Assembly: GCA_964555675.1 (NCBI GenBank)
Contig: CAZKTU010000186.1
Location: forward strand, 1-13,395
Origin: CAIWXH01 sp964555675
Lineage (GTDB): Bacteria; Chloroflexota; Chloroflexia; Chloroflexales; Chloroflexaceae
Direction: 5' to 3'
Length of the DNA: 13,395 bases
Shown piece after piece: positions 6,273 to 13,395 of the stretch. Below the pieces are notes generated by a model, which saw only the letters and a program-made list of their open reading frames with translations, had not been told where the DNA came from and searched no databases. Both the position numbers and the translations under genes were made by a program. Each line of letters starts with the position of its first letter. Position 1 is the stretch's first letter.

Positions 6273-9200
6273 ATGCGTGACCTCCTAGCCTTCCGCCTGT
6301 TGCTGAGACCCCTCATGGCCCTGGCCATCCTCATGGCCAGCCTTGCCGGGCTCGCTGTGCCCCAGCCCGCCCTGGCCGACGAGGCCCTGATCGACTTCGA
6401 GAGCTTCACCGCCGGCACGGTCAACGCCCAGGGCGGCTGGAGCAGCGCGGGCGCCGCCGGCTCTGGCTGCGCCGTGTACGACCATGCGGTGACCGACGTC
6501 GACTATGGCTACGCCGAGTTCGGCACGCAGAGTCTGCGCATCTCGAACGCCGTGACCAGCGGCTGCTTCGGCGACCAGACCTTCTCGGCCTCGCTGGCCG
6601 ACGAGGCCGGCGAGAGCAGCGCCGAGGGCGGCGGCCTCTCGGGCGGCACGCGCCAGCCCTATTTCGAGGCCGAGTGGCAGTTCGCCTCGACCGTCCCCGA
6701 CGCCGAGCAGACCGGCCTCACCCTCGTCGCTAGCCCCGACCGGGGCGACGGCGCCCGCATGAGCTGGGTGCAGATGGCCGACGGCCCCGACGGCCTCGCG
6801 GTCAACTTCTACGACTACCAGGCCGCTGTCGCGAATTTTGTGCTGACCCCGGTGGCCAGCGGTCTCGACCGCACGGTGCCCCACACGATCAAGATCACCA
6901 TGGAGTTCGTCGACGGGGCGGCCAACGACATCGTCAAGCTCTACGTCGACGGCAGCCTCGTCCACACCGGCACCAGCTGGGAGGACTACTTCCGCGATAG
7001 CGAGGCGAACCCGACCCGCACGGTCGACTCGCTGCTCTTCCGCACCAGCGGCACGGCCGTGCCTGCCACGGCCGGCAACGGCTTCCTGATCGACAATCTG
7101 CGCCTCTTCTCGGGCCCGCTGCCCGACCCCGCCGCGCCCACAGTCGACATTGTCGACGTGACGCCCGACCCGCGCAACGGCGCCGTCGATAGCGTCGAGG
7201 TGCTCTTCAGCGAGAGCGTGAGCGGCGTCGACCTGGCCGACTTCAGCCTGACCCTGGACGGCGACCCGCTCGACCTCAGCGGGGCGAGCGTGACGGGTGG
7301 CGGAGCCGCCTACACCATCGGCGGCCTCGAGGCCGTCACGAGCGAGACCGGCGAGTATCAGCTCACCCTCACCGCCGCCGGCTCGGGCATCGTGGACAGC
7401 GCGAATAACGCGCTGGCGAGCGACGCCGACGAGATCTGGCGCGCCGACCTGCAGGCGCCCATCGCCGATATCGTCGACATCACCCCTGACCCGCGCACCT
7501 TTGCGGTGGACGTGGTCGAGGTCGAGTTCAGCGAGCCGGTGAGCGGCGTCGACCTGGGCGACTTCACCCTCAGCCGCAACCCGATCAACCGGCCCAACCA
7601 GGTCACGGTCGTCTTCCTGGGCAGCGCCCTCAACGTCACCCTCACGCCCGCGGCCGACGGCAGGTCCTACACCATCAGCGGGCTGAGCGGTCTGACCAAC
7701 AACCAGAACAACGCCTTCAGCCTGACCCTGAACGCCGCCGGCTCGGACATCGCCGACGCCCTCGGCAATGCTCTGGCCGAGAGCGAAAGCGACAGCTGGG
7801 AGCGCCTGCGCCCCCTGAACGGCCTGACCCTGCGCGACGGCTGCGTGATCGCGACCGAGACCGGCTTCGAGGCCACCTTCGACTACAACAACCCCAACAG
7901 CGTCGCGGTCGAGGTGCCGGTCGGCCCGTTCAACCGCTTCGTCGCCCTGCCGGCGAGTCTGCCCCAGGCCGAGGACCGCGGCCAGCCGACGGTGTTCGAG
8001 CCCGGCGCTGGCAGCTTCACCGTCGCCTTCGAGGGGGGCCGCCTGCGCTGGGTGCTCAACGGGCAGAGCGCCCTGGCCAACTCGAACCAGGTCTGCGACT
8101 ATGTCCCACCCACGGCCGACATCGTCGACGTGACCCCCGACCCGCGGGTCAACGGCGTGGCCAGCATCGAGGTCGTCTTCAGCGAGAGCGTCGTGGGCCT
8201 CGACCTGGCTGACTTCAGCCTGACCCGCGACGGCCTGCCGGTCGACCTGGCGGGGGCTCGCCTGACCCTGACTCTCGACGGCGCGGTCATCGCGGGCCTC
8301 AACGCCCGCACGCGCCCGGTGGGCGAGTACACGCTGACCCTGGTCGCCGAGGGCTCGGAGATCACCGACGGCTCGGGCAATGCCCTGCTCGAGGACGCCA
8401 GCGACACATGGACGCGGCGTAACCGCATCCCGCGCACGGTTGATGACGTCTACACGGTCGACGAAGACACGACCCTGAGCGTGGACGCGCCGGGCGTGTT
8501 GGGCAACGACAGCGACGCCGACGGCCACGACCTGGCCGCCGAGCTGGTGGACGCTCCGGCGAACGGGGCTCTGGAGTTGGCCGCGGACGGCAGCTTCGTC
8601 TACACGCCCGAGCCCGACTTCAACGGCGAGGACGGCTTCAGCTACGTCGCCGTCGATGGGTTCGGCAACTCCGCGGTGACCCAGGTGACGATCACGGTGA
8701 GCGGGGTCAACGATCTGGCCGTGGCGGTCGAAGACAGCTACGCCACCGACGAGGATACGCCCCTGAGCGTGGACGCGCCGGGCGTGCTGGGCAATGATAG
8801 CGAGGCCGACGGCGATCTGCTCACGGCCGTGCTGGTCGACGGGCCGGCCCACGGCACCCTGGAGTTGGCCGCGGACGGCAGCTTCGTCTACACACCCGAG
8901 GCCGACTTCAACGGCGAGGACAGCTTCAGCTATGCGGCCGCCGACAGCTTCGAGGCCTCGGCTCCGGCGACGGTGAGCATCACGGTCAGCCCGGTCAACG
9001 ACGCCCCGGTGGCGGTCGCCGACAGCTACACCACCGACGAGGACACGGCCCTGACGGTCGCCACCCTGGGCGTGCTCGACAACGACAGCGACATCGACGG
9101 CGATCTGCTCTCGGCGATCCTGGTCGAAGAGCCGGCCAATGGCAGCCTGATCCTGGATGTCGATGGCGGCTTTGTCTACACGCCGAACGCGGACTTCTTC

Positions 9201-10280
9201 GGCAGCGACAGCTTCGTCTATGCCGCCACAGACGGCGCCGACGACTCCGACGCGGTCACGGTGAGCATCACGGTCGAGGCCGTCAATGATGCGCCCGTCG
9301 CCGAGGACGACAGCTACACGGTCGACGAGGACACGACCCTGACGGTGGCTGCGCCCGGCGTGCTGGGCAACGACGGCGACGTGGAGGAGGACGCACTCAC
9401 GGCCATGGTCGTGGCCGAGCCGGCCAATGGCAGCCTGGTCCTGAATGAGGACGGCAGCTTCGTCTACACGCCGGGGGCCGATTTCGAAGGCAGCGACAGC
9501 TTCAGCTATGTCGCCTTCGACGGCACGGTGGCCTCTGAGGTCGCCACCGTGAGTATCACGGTGAACCCGGTCAACGATGCGCCGAGCCTGAGGATTGACG
9601 TCAGCGGCGGGCGCTGTCTGTCCAGCGAGGCGGCCCGCGGCAGCCTGGCTCTGGCCGTGGCCGACGTCGAGGCGGGCGACCTGAGCCTGACCTCCAGCAG
9701 CAGCAACCCGCGGGTTCGCGTCGCCCTGAGGGGCGCGGGGGCCGAGCGCACGGTGGTCCTCTCGGTGACCTCGGGCGCCCCGACCTCGGGCCTGGTGACC
9801 CTCACCCTGACCGACGGCGAGGGGCTGGCGAGCAGCCTCGAGGTGCGGGTTACGGCGGGCAGCAGGCGCGGCGACTGGCTGCAAGGCACGGCGCAGGCCG
9901 ACGTGATCTTCGGCCTCGACGGCAACGACCGCATCACGGGTGCGGGCGGGTCGGACCTGCTCTGCGGCGGCGACGGCCACGACGACCTGCAGGCCGGCGA
10001 CGACGACGACTACATCGACGCCGGAGACGGTCACGACTACGCCCTGGGCGGCAACGGCGACGACTACGTCTACGGCCGGGATGGCAAGGACACCATCGAG
10101 GGCGGCGACGGCGACGACCGCCTGAGCGCCGGCGACGGCAACGACTCGCTGCGCGGCGGCGCGGGCGACGACGTGATGACTGGCGGACGTGGCTACGACT
10201 TCTTCGACGGCGGCCCCGACACCGACAGCATCACCGACTTCAGCCCCAGGCAGGGGGACATGCGCCAGAACGTGCCGTAG
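6273..10280 (+). CDS. Large secreted calcium-binding adhesin-like protein (Ig-like, cadherin-like and RTX repeats)
   Basis: A 1335-residue exported protein. The start is ATG 6273, with AAGGAG 7 bases upstream. Residues 1-35 are a Sec signal peptide (RR-free core LLLRPLMALAILMASLAGLA, cleavage after PALA). Residues about 36-285 look like a jelly-roll/LamG-type fold (FESFTAG opening, FLIDNLRL at 271-278). Three Ig-like modules with the motif DIVDVTPDPR start near 289, 395 and 612. A different module with GFEATFDYNNPNSVAVEVPV and DRGQPTVFEPG (about 515-611) is inserted before the third. Four 96-residue cadherin-like (tandem-95/Cadherin_5 type) repeats fill 719-1102, each with a DEDT and a GVLxND motif. 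After a linker domain (1103-1200), twelve RTX nonapeptides occupy 1214-1321, then DFSPRQGD and a short end. Acidic repeats should bind calcium and stiffen the protein outside the cell. It probably acts as a surface adhesin or matrix protein; no catalytic motif is seen. An intrinsic terminator follows. Confidence 0.93.
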   Translation: MRDLLAFRLLLRPLMALAILMASLAGLAVPQPALADEALIDFESFTAGTVNAQGGWSSAGAAGSGCAVYDHAVTDVDYGYAEFGTQSLRISNAVTSGCFGDQTFSASLADEAGESSAEGGGLSGGTRQPYFEAEWQFASTVPDAEQTGLTLVASPDRGDGARMSWVQMADGPDGLAVNFYDYQAAVANFVLTPVASGLDRTVPHTIKITMEFVDGAANDIVKLYVDGSLVHTGTSWEDYFRDSEANPTRTVDSLLFRTSGTAVPATAGNGFLIDNLRLFSGPLPDPAAPTVDIVDVTPDPRNGAVDSVEVLFSESVSGVDLADFSLTLDGDPLDLSGASVTGGGAAYTIGGLEAVTSETGEYQLTLTAAGSGIVDSANNALASDADEIWRADLQAPIADIVDITPDPRTFAVDVVEVEFSEPVSGVDLGDFTLSRNPINRPNQVTVVFLGSALNVTLTPAADGRSYTISGLSGLTNNQNNAFSLTLNAAGSDIADALGNALAESESDSWERLRPLNGLTLRDGCVIATETGFEATFDYNNPNSVAVEVPVGPFNRFVALPASLPQAEDRGQPTVFEPGAGSFTVAFEGGRLRWVLNGQSALANSNQVCDYVPPTADIVDVTPDPRVNGVASIEVVFSESVVGLDLADFSLTRDGLPVDLAGARLTLTLDGAVIAGLNARTRPVGEYTLTLVAEGSEITDGSGNALLEDASDTWTRRNRIPRTVDDVYTVDEDTTLSVDAPGVLGNDSDADGHDLAAELVDAPANGALELAADGSFVYTPEPDFNGEDGFSYVAVDGFGNSAVTQVTITVSGVNDLAVAVEDSYATDEDTPLSVDAPGVLGNDSEADGDLLTAVLVDGPAHGTLELAADGSFVYTPEADFNGEDSFSYAAADSFEASAPATVSITVSPVNDAPVAVADSYTTDEDTALTVATLGVLDNDSDIDGDLLSAILVEEPANGSLILDVDGGFVYTPNADFFGSDSFVYAATDGADDSDAVTVSITVEAVNDAPVAEDDSYTVDEDTTLTVAAPGVLGNDGDVEEDALTAMVVAEPANGSLVLNEDGSFVYTPGADFEGSDSFSYVAFDGTVASEVATVSITVNPVNDAPSLRIDVSGGRCLSSEAARGSLALAVADVEAGDLSLTSSSSNPRVRVALRGAGAERTVVLSVTSGAPTSGLVTLTLTDGEGLASSLEVRVTAGSRRGDWLQGTAQADVIFGLDGNDRITGAGGSDLLCGGDGHDDLQAGDDDDYIDAGDGHDYALGGNGDDYVYGRDGKDTIEGGDGDDRLSAGDGNDSLRGGAGDDVMTGGRGYDFFDGGPDTDSITDFSPRQGDMRQNVP
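7137..8420 (+). repeat. Three Ig-like modules in the exoprotein, one separated by an unrelated module
   Basis: Related segments begin near 7137, 7455 and 8106. Each opens with [AP]-x-x-DIVD[VI]TPDPR and continues with VEV-x-FSE-x-V-x-G-x-DL-x-DF[ST]L, then ends with an LTL-x-A-x-GS-x-I-x-D segment and N/S-rich close. They are bacterial Ig-like domains of the kind found in surface proteins. The second and third are separated by about 97 residues (nucleotides about 7815-8105) of a clearly different module. Confidence 0.75.
8427..9578 (+). repeat. Four exact 288-bp cadherin-like tandem repeats
   Basis: Units begin at 8427, 8715, 9003 and 9291 and each is 288 bases (96 codons) with no insertion or deletion. 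Each encodes DxY-x-x-DEDT, GVL-x-ND-x-D, a GSFVYTP-x-x-DF strand, a SF-x-Y strand and a terminal (S/T)ITV-x-x-VND. Units 1 and 2 are close at the DNA level around 8571-8650 and 8859-8938, and units 3 and 4 share GAGCCGGCCAATGGCAGCCT, which suggests recent duplication or conversion. The repeats are of the tandem-95/Cadherin_5 type that bind calcium at the ND-x-D linkers. Confidence 0.85.
9912..10235 (+). repeat. Twelve RTX calcium-binding nonapeptide repeats
   Basis: The frame reads as twelve consecutive 27-base units, from GLDGNDRIT to GGPDTDSIT, each fitting [GA]-[GRLA]-x-[GD]-x-D-x-x-x. Units 4 (AGDDDDYID) and 12 (GGPDTDSIT) lack the second glycine; the others keep it. This is the hemolysin-type beta-roll that folds on binding calcium outside the cell. 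It is followed by DFSPRQGD, resembling the sequence often seen after RTX blocks, and the protein ends 7 residues later. Confidence 0.92.
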
Positions 10281-10329
10281 GACAAGGCCCGTAGGGAGCG
10301 TGTTCGCAGCTGCCTGCGGTCTGAGAAGG

Positions 10330-10365
10330 GAGGCGTGGAGAGCCCGGCTCTCCACGCCTCTTTTT
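10330..10365 (+). terminator. Strong intrinsic terminator after the exoprotein gene
   Basis: GAGGCGTGGAGAGC (10330-10343) pairs perfectly with GCTCTCCACGCCTC (10347-10360) around a CCG loop (a 5-base loop if the top pair opens), followed directly by TTTTT (10361-10365). It lies 50 bases after the stop codon at 10278-10280, and insulates the next gene. The T-run is only on the plus-strand side. Confidence 0.92.
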
Positions 10366-10397
10366 GCGCCGCCGATGACAGATTTGTAATGTGAGCA

Positions 10398-10428
10398 TTG
10401 ACTGTTCTTAACAGAGATCTGCTACCAT
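10398..10428 (+). promoter_or_regulatory. Putative extended -10 promoter of the nuclease gene
   Basis: TTGACT (10398-10403, 5/6) lies 19 bases before TACCAT (10423-10428, 4/6), which is preceded by TGC to give the extended -10 pattern TGnTACCAT. This is in an AT-richer stretch just after the terminator. Transcription would start near 10435, leaving a leader of about 128 bases before the ATG at 10563. Confidence 0.5.
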
Positions 10429-10460
10429 CGCCCGTGCAGCGGAATGAGTGACAACCGATA

Positions 10461-10534
10461 CCGGCGAGGACCCCGCCCTCGTCGGCGTGCCCTGTCGTAG
10501 GAGGGTGTACGGCCCATTGTGGGCGCCGTACGCC
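10461..10534 (+). promoter_or_regulatory. Structured leader with two hairpins before the nuclease gene
   Basis: CCGGCGAGG (10461-10469) pairs with CCTCGTCGG (10477-10485) over a 7-base loop, and GGTGTACGGC (10504-10513) pairs with GCCGTACGCC (10525-10534) over an 11-base loop in which CCCA/TGGG can also pair; each stem has one G-U pair. A free AGGAGG (10499-10504) sits between them, touching the second stem. I do not recognise a known riboswitch class. It could control translation or mRNA stability, or simply reflect GC-rich sequence. The rest of the 282-base gap (10281-10562) holds the terminator and promoter. Confidence 0.4.
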
Positions 10535-10562
10535 TTACTGTGTGTTGCCAAAAGGGAATTTC

Positions 10563-10648
10563 ATGACCAGCACCAATGGGCGCGCCGCGGCGCGCCTGCT
10601 TTCCGTCGGCGCGCTTCTGTTCGCCGTACTCGTGTCGATCATTGGGCC
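10563..10648 (+). CDS. Signal-peptide start of the extracellular nuclease, cut by the assembly gap
   Basis: ATG 10563 is preceded by AAAGGGA with a short spacer. The 28 visible residues are a classic Sec signal start: polar and basic MTSTNGRAAAR, then the hydrophobic core LLSVGALLFAVLVSIIG, then Pro (CCN). No cleavage site appears before the gap. By position, strand and the secreted nature of the downstream frame, this is very probably the N-terminus of the nuclease at 10751-13395. The frame relation across the gap is unknown because the 100 Ns are likely a placeholder. It could instead belong to a separate exported protein. Confidence 0.8.
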
Positions 10649-10748
10649 NNNNNNNNNNNNNNNNNNNNNNNNNNNNNNNNNNNNNNNNNNNNNNNNNNNN
10701 NNNNNNNNNNNNNNNNNNNNNNNNNNNNNNNNNNNNNNNNNNNNNNNN
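10649..10748. other. Assembly gap of 100 Ns
   Basis: Exactly 100 undetermined bases, the usual placeholder for a scaffold gap of unknown size. It sits inside the exported nuclease gene, between the signal peptide and an Ig-like domain. A closely related Ig-like domain recurs near 13196. Repeats of this kind commonly break assemblies, so more Ig-like copies may be hidden here. Confidence 0.97.
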
Positions 10749-10750
10749 AC

Positions 10751-13395
10751 CCCGCGATTACCACCCAGCCCCAGAGCCGCACGATCAACAGCGGCACATC
10801 GGCCACGCTGAGCGTGACGGCCAGCGGCACCGCGCCCCTGAGCTACCAGTGGTACGAGGGCACGAGCGGCGACACGGCTCTGCCGGTGGACGGCGCCACC
10901 GCCGCGACGTTTACGACCCCGGCCCTGAGCGCTACGACCAGCTACTGGGTGCGCGTGACCAACGCGAACGGTGCGACGATCGATAGCCAGGCCGCCACGC
11001 TGACCGTCGTCGTCTTCTGCTCGGCCGCCGACACGGCGATTGGCGCGGTCCAGGGCGCGGGCGCCAGCGCCGCCCTCACGGGGGTGCAGACCGTCCAGGG
11101 CGTGGTGGTGGGCGACTACGAGGGCGCCTCGGCCAGCACGCTCCAGGGCTTCTACCTGCAGGACACGGGCGACGGCAACGCCGCCACCTCGGACGGCATC
11201 TTCATCTTCACCGGGGCCAATAATAACTTCGCCAGCCTCGGCCAGGTCGTTCAGGTCACCGGCAACGTCAGCGAGTTCGCTTTCTTCACGGCCGGCGGCA
11301 CCCAGACCCAGATCTCGGCCACCACGGCCGCTGCCGTAGAGAACTGCGGCACGACCGCTACGGTGACGCCGGTCGACCTGAACCTGCCCCTGGCGAGTGC
11401 CGACGCCCTCGAGGCCTACGAGGGCATGCTGGTGCGCTTCCCGCAGACCCTCACCGTCAGCGAGCACTTCCTACTTGGTCGCTTCGGCCAGATCGTGGTC
11501 AGCTCGGGTGGGCGCCTACGCCAGCCCACGAACGTGACCACGCCCGGCGCGGCGGCCAATGCGCTCCAGGCGCAGAACGACCTGAATAAGCTGTATGTCG
11601 ACGACAACAGCCAGACCCAGAACCCTGACCCGGTCCTCTTCGGGCGCGGCGGCCAGCCCCTGAGTGCGAGCAATACGCTGCGCGGCGGCGACACGATGGC
11701 CGGCGTGGTCGGCGTAATCGGGCAGACCGACGCGACGCCGACGACGTTCAACGGCGACGAGACCACCGACCCGGTGCGCTACAGGCTGCGGCCCGTGGGC
11801 GCCCTGGGCGGCGGCGTGCCGAGCTTCACGGCGGTCAACCAGCGCCCCGCGGCGGCCCCCGCCGTAAGCGGCTCGCTCAAGGTCTCGGCCTTCAACGTGC
11901 TCAACTACTTCCTGACCCTCGACGTCGGCACACAGACCAACTGCGGCCCTGTAGGCAATAAGCAGGAGTGCCGGGGCGCCGAGAATGCCAACGAGCTGAC
12001 CCGCCAGCAGCAGAAGCTGACCCAGGCCCTGGTCAAGCTCGACGCCGACGTGCTGGGCCTGGTCGAGCTGGAGAACAGCCAGGACGCGAGCGGCACGCCG
12101 GTGGCGGTGCTCGAGGACCTGGTCGCGCGCCTGAACGCGGCGACCGCCCCCGGCACCTACAGCTTCGTCGATACCGGCCTCGTCGGCACCGACACGATTC
12201 GGGTCGGCATCATCTACAAGCCGGCGAAGGTGACGCCCGTCGGCCTGCCCCTGATCGACAACGCCGCGATCTACAGCCGCCCGCCCGTGGCCCAGCGCTT
12301 CAGCGAGGTCGCCAGCGGCGAGCAGTTCACCGTGGTGGTCAACCACTTCAAGTCCAAAGGCGGCTGCCCGGCCGCCGGCGACCCCAACGCCGACCAGGGC
12401 GACGGCCAGGGCTGCTGGAATGTGCAGCGCACGCAGCAGGCCCAGGCCCTGTTGAGCTTCATCAACACCACCCTGGCCCCGGCCGACCCCGACGTGCTGA
12501 TTGTGGGCGACCTCAACAGCTACGCCAAAGAGGACCCGATCAGCGCGCTGACCCAGGCCGGCTTCGTCAACCTGATCGAGCGCTTCGGCGGCCCCGACGC
12601 CTACTCGTACGTCTTCGACGGCCAGTGGGGCTACCTCGACCATGCCCTGGCCTCGGCCAGCCTCAACAGCCAGGTGGCCGGCGCGGCCGAGTACCACATC
12701 AACGCCGACGAGCCGACCGTCCTCGACTACAACACCAACTTCAAGACGGCCAACCTCCAGGCGACGCTCTTCGCCGCCGACGAGTTCCGCACCTCCGATC
12801 ACGACCCGGTGCTGGTCGGCCTGAGCCTGAGCAGCGCCCCGGCGACGCCCGTGGCGAGCATCGCCGCCAACGACGCCGAGGCCAGCGAGAGCGGCCCCGA
12901 CGCCGGCACCTTCCGCGTCAGCCGCACCGGCAGCACGGCGGCTGAGCTAAGCGTCAGCTACACCGTGGGTGGCAGCGCCTTGGCGGGCGACTACACGCCG
13001 AGCCTGGGCGGCGCTGCGCTCATCCCGGCCGGCGCGAGCTTCGTCGATGTGACGATCACACCGGTCGACGACGGCGATATCGAGGGCCCCGAGACCGTCG
13101 TGCTCACCCTGGTCGACGGCGCCGCCTACGACCTAGGCGCCGCCAGCGCGGCCACGGTGACCATCGCCGACAACGATGTGGCCGTCGCCCCCAGCATCAC
13201 CACCCAGCCGGCCAACGCCACGATCAGCGCCGGGCAGACGGCGACCCTGAGTGTGGTCGCCGCGGGCACCGCGCCCCTGAGCTACCAGTGGTACGCCGGC
13301 CTCAGCGGCGACACCGCCAGCCCGATCGCCGGCGCCACCGGCGCCAGCTTCACCACCCCGGCCCTCGCCGCGGGCAGCTTCAACTACTGGGTGCG
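10751..13395 (+). CDS. ExeM/NucH-family extracellular endonuclease, both ends incomplete
   Basis: Open for 881 codons from the gap to the right edge. Numbering from 10751, residues 3-86 are an Ig-like domain (ITTQPQS, SYQWYEG). Residues about 94-215 resemble the OB-fold-like domain (YhcR type) found before such nucleases (VQGVVVGDYEG, GFYLQDTGDG). Residues 376-690 are an endonuclease/exonuclease/phosphatase domain close to ExeM/NucH: FNVLNYF (381-387), LDADVLGLVELEN with probable metal-binding E439, NHFKSKG (531-537), VGDLNSY with D587 and N589, and SDHDPVL with D683 and H684. The catalytic set is complete. Residues about 700-807 form a Calx-beta domain, and a second Ig-like domain starts at 816 and runs off the edge. 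It should cleave extracellular DNA in a metal-dependent way, for nutrients or matrix remodelling. The family call is firm; the C-terminus and any cell anchor are unseen. Confidence 0.93.
10826..10856 (+). repeat. 31-bp perfect direct repeat, copy 1 (Ig-like domain)
   Basis: These 31 bases, encoding GTAPLSYQWY plus one base, recur without mismatch at 13265-13295, 2439 bases downstream. They lie in equivalent positions of two Ig-like domains that also share flanking residues (ITTQP start, SGDTA, FTTPAL). The perfect match suggests a recent duplication or conversion between the domains. Confidence 0.85.
13265..13295 (+). repeat. 31-bp perfect direct repeat, copy 2 (Ig-like domain)
   Basis: Second copy of the 31-base sequence at 10826-10856, in the C-terminal Ig-like domain of the nuclease, which begins near 13196 and is cut by the window edge. 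Confidence 0.85.

Noticed and set aside
6044..6280. Short frames on both strands in the gap between the sigma factor and exoprotein genes.
   Set aside because: No ribosome site, no recognisable motif, and they overlap likely promoter sequence.
9912..10235. 27-base periodic DNA that could be mistaken for a non-coding tandem or CRISPR-like array.
   Set aside because: The period equals nine codons and the units vary at synonymous and variable positions, as expected for RTX coding repeats.
6285..10355. Minus-strand open frame of 1356 codons opposite the exoprotein.
   Set aside because: Antisense to a gene with signal peptide, cadherin-like and RTX repeats. Its length follows from the GC-rich repeats, where stop codons are rare on the opposite strand.
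10519..10566. Possible 15-codon leader peptide starting GTG 10519 and ending TGA over the nuclease ATG (ATGA overlap).
   Set aside because: The nearest AGGAGG is 14 bases upstream and partly in a hairpin, and the start would be GTG within the loop region; likely chance.
11516..12802. Minus-strand open frame of 428 codons opposite the nuclease.
   Set aside because: Antisense to the intact endonuclease motifs; Val/Gly/Ala-rich with no domain.

Overview
The window is GC-rich DNA whose codons mostly end in G or C. It contains one 100-base run of N at 10649-10748, which looks like a fixed-size scaffold gap. I see no ribosomal or transfer RNA gene, insertion sequence or CRISPR array. Gene content suggests a free-living, high-GC, probably monoderm environmental bacterium: large Sec-exported multidomain proteins, an ExeM/NucH-type extracellular nuclease, a GH35 beta-galactosidase, and RTX repeats with no type I exporter beside them. 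Chloroflexota (Chloroflexia) is my best guess, with an actinobacterium as the alternative. This is inference, because no marker gene is present.

Left part, 1-5199. On the minus strand, in order of transcription, are an FGGY-family kinase resembling glycerol kinase (5199-3718), a fused lipid kinase-lipid phosphatase (3376-1403) and a GH35 beta-galactosidase (from 1318, running off the left edge). A 59-residue membrane protein (3520-3699, plus strand) lies between the first two. It diverges from the lipid enzyme and converges on the kinase. The genes have separate upstream regions and do not form one tight operon. The theme is carbohydrate, glycerol and lipid metabolism.

Middle part, 5200-10365. 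A 225-base divergent region carries a promoter for each side. It leads right into a small ECF-like sigma factor (5425-6003), and after 269 bases into a 1335-residue secreted protein (6273-10280). That protein has a Sec signal peptide, a probable lectin-like jelly-roll domain, three Ig-like modules with one different module inserted among them, four exact 96-residue cadherin-like repeats, and twelve uninterrupted RTX calcium-binding nonapeptides. A strong intrinsic terminator follows. No anti-sigma gene is next to the sigma factor, so control of the secreted protein by it is only a hypothesis.

Right part, 10366-13395. A new promoter and a hairpin-rich leader precede a second secreted protein. 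Its signal peptide is cut by the assembly gap. After the gap comes a long open frame with an Ig-like domain, an OB-fold-like domain, an ExeM/NucH endonuclease domain with its metal-binding residues intact, a Calx-beta domain, and a second Ig-like domain that runs off the right edge. The two neighbouring exoproteins suggest a surface or matrix locus: a calcium-binding adhesin-like protein next to an extracellular DNase, possibly for biofilm structure or phosphate scavenging.

The beta-galactosidase and the nuclease body are real genes that lack a complete start-to-stop frame in this window. I found them by direct translation. I do not see a clearly undescribed multi-gene system. The most unusual items are the kinase-phosphatase fusion, the glycerol-kinase-like enzyme with an altered phosphate loop, the sigma factor-exoprotein pair, and the exactly periodic repeat architecture.
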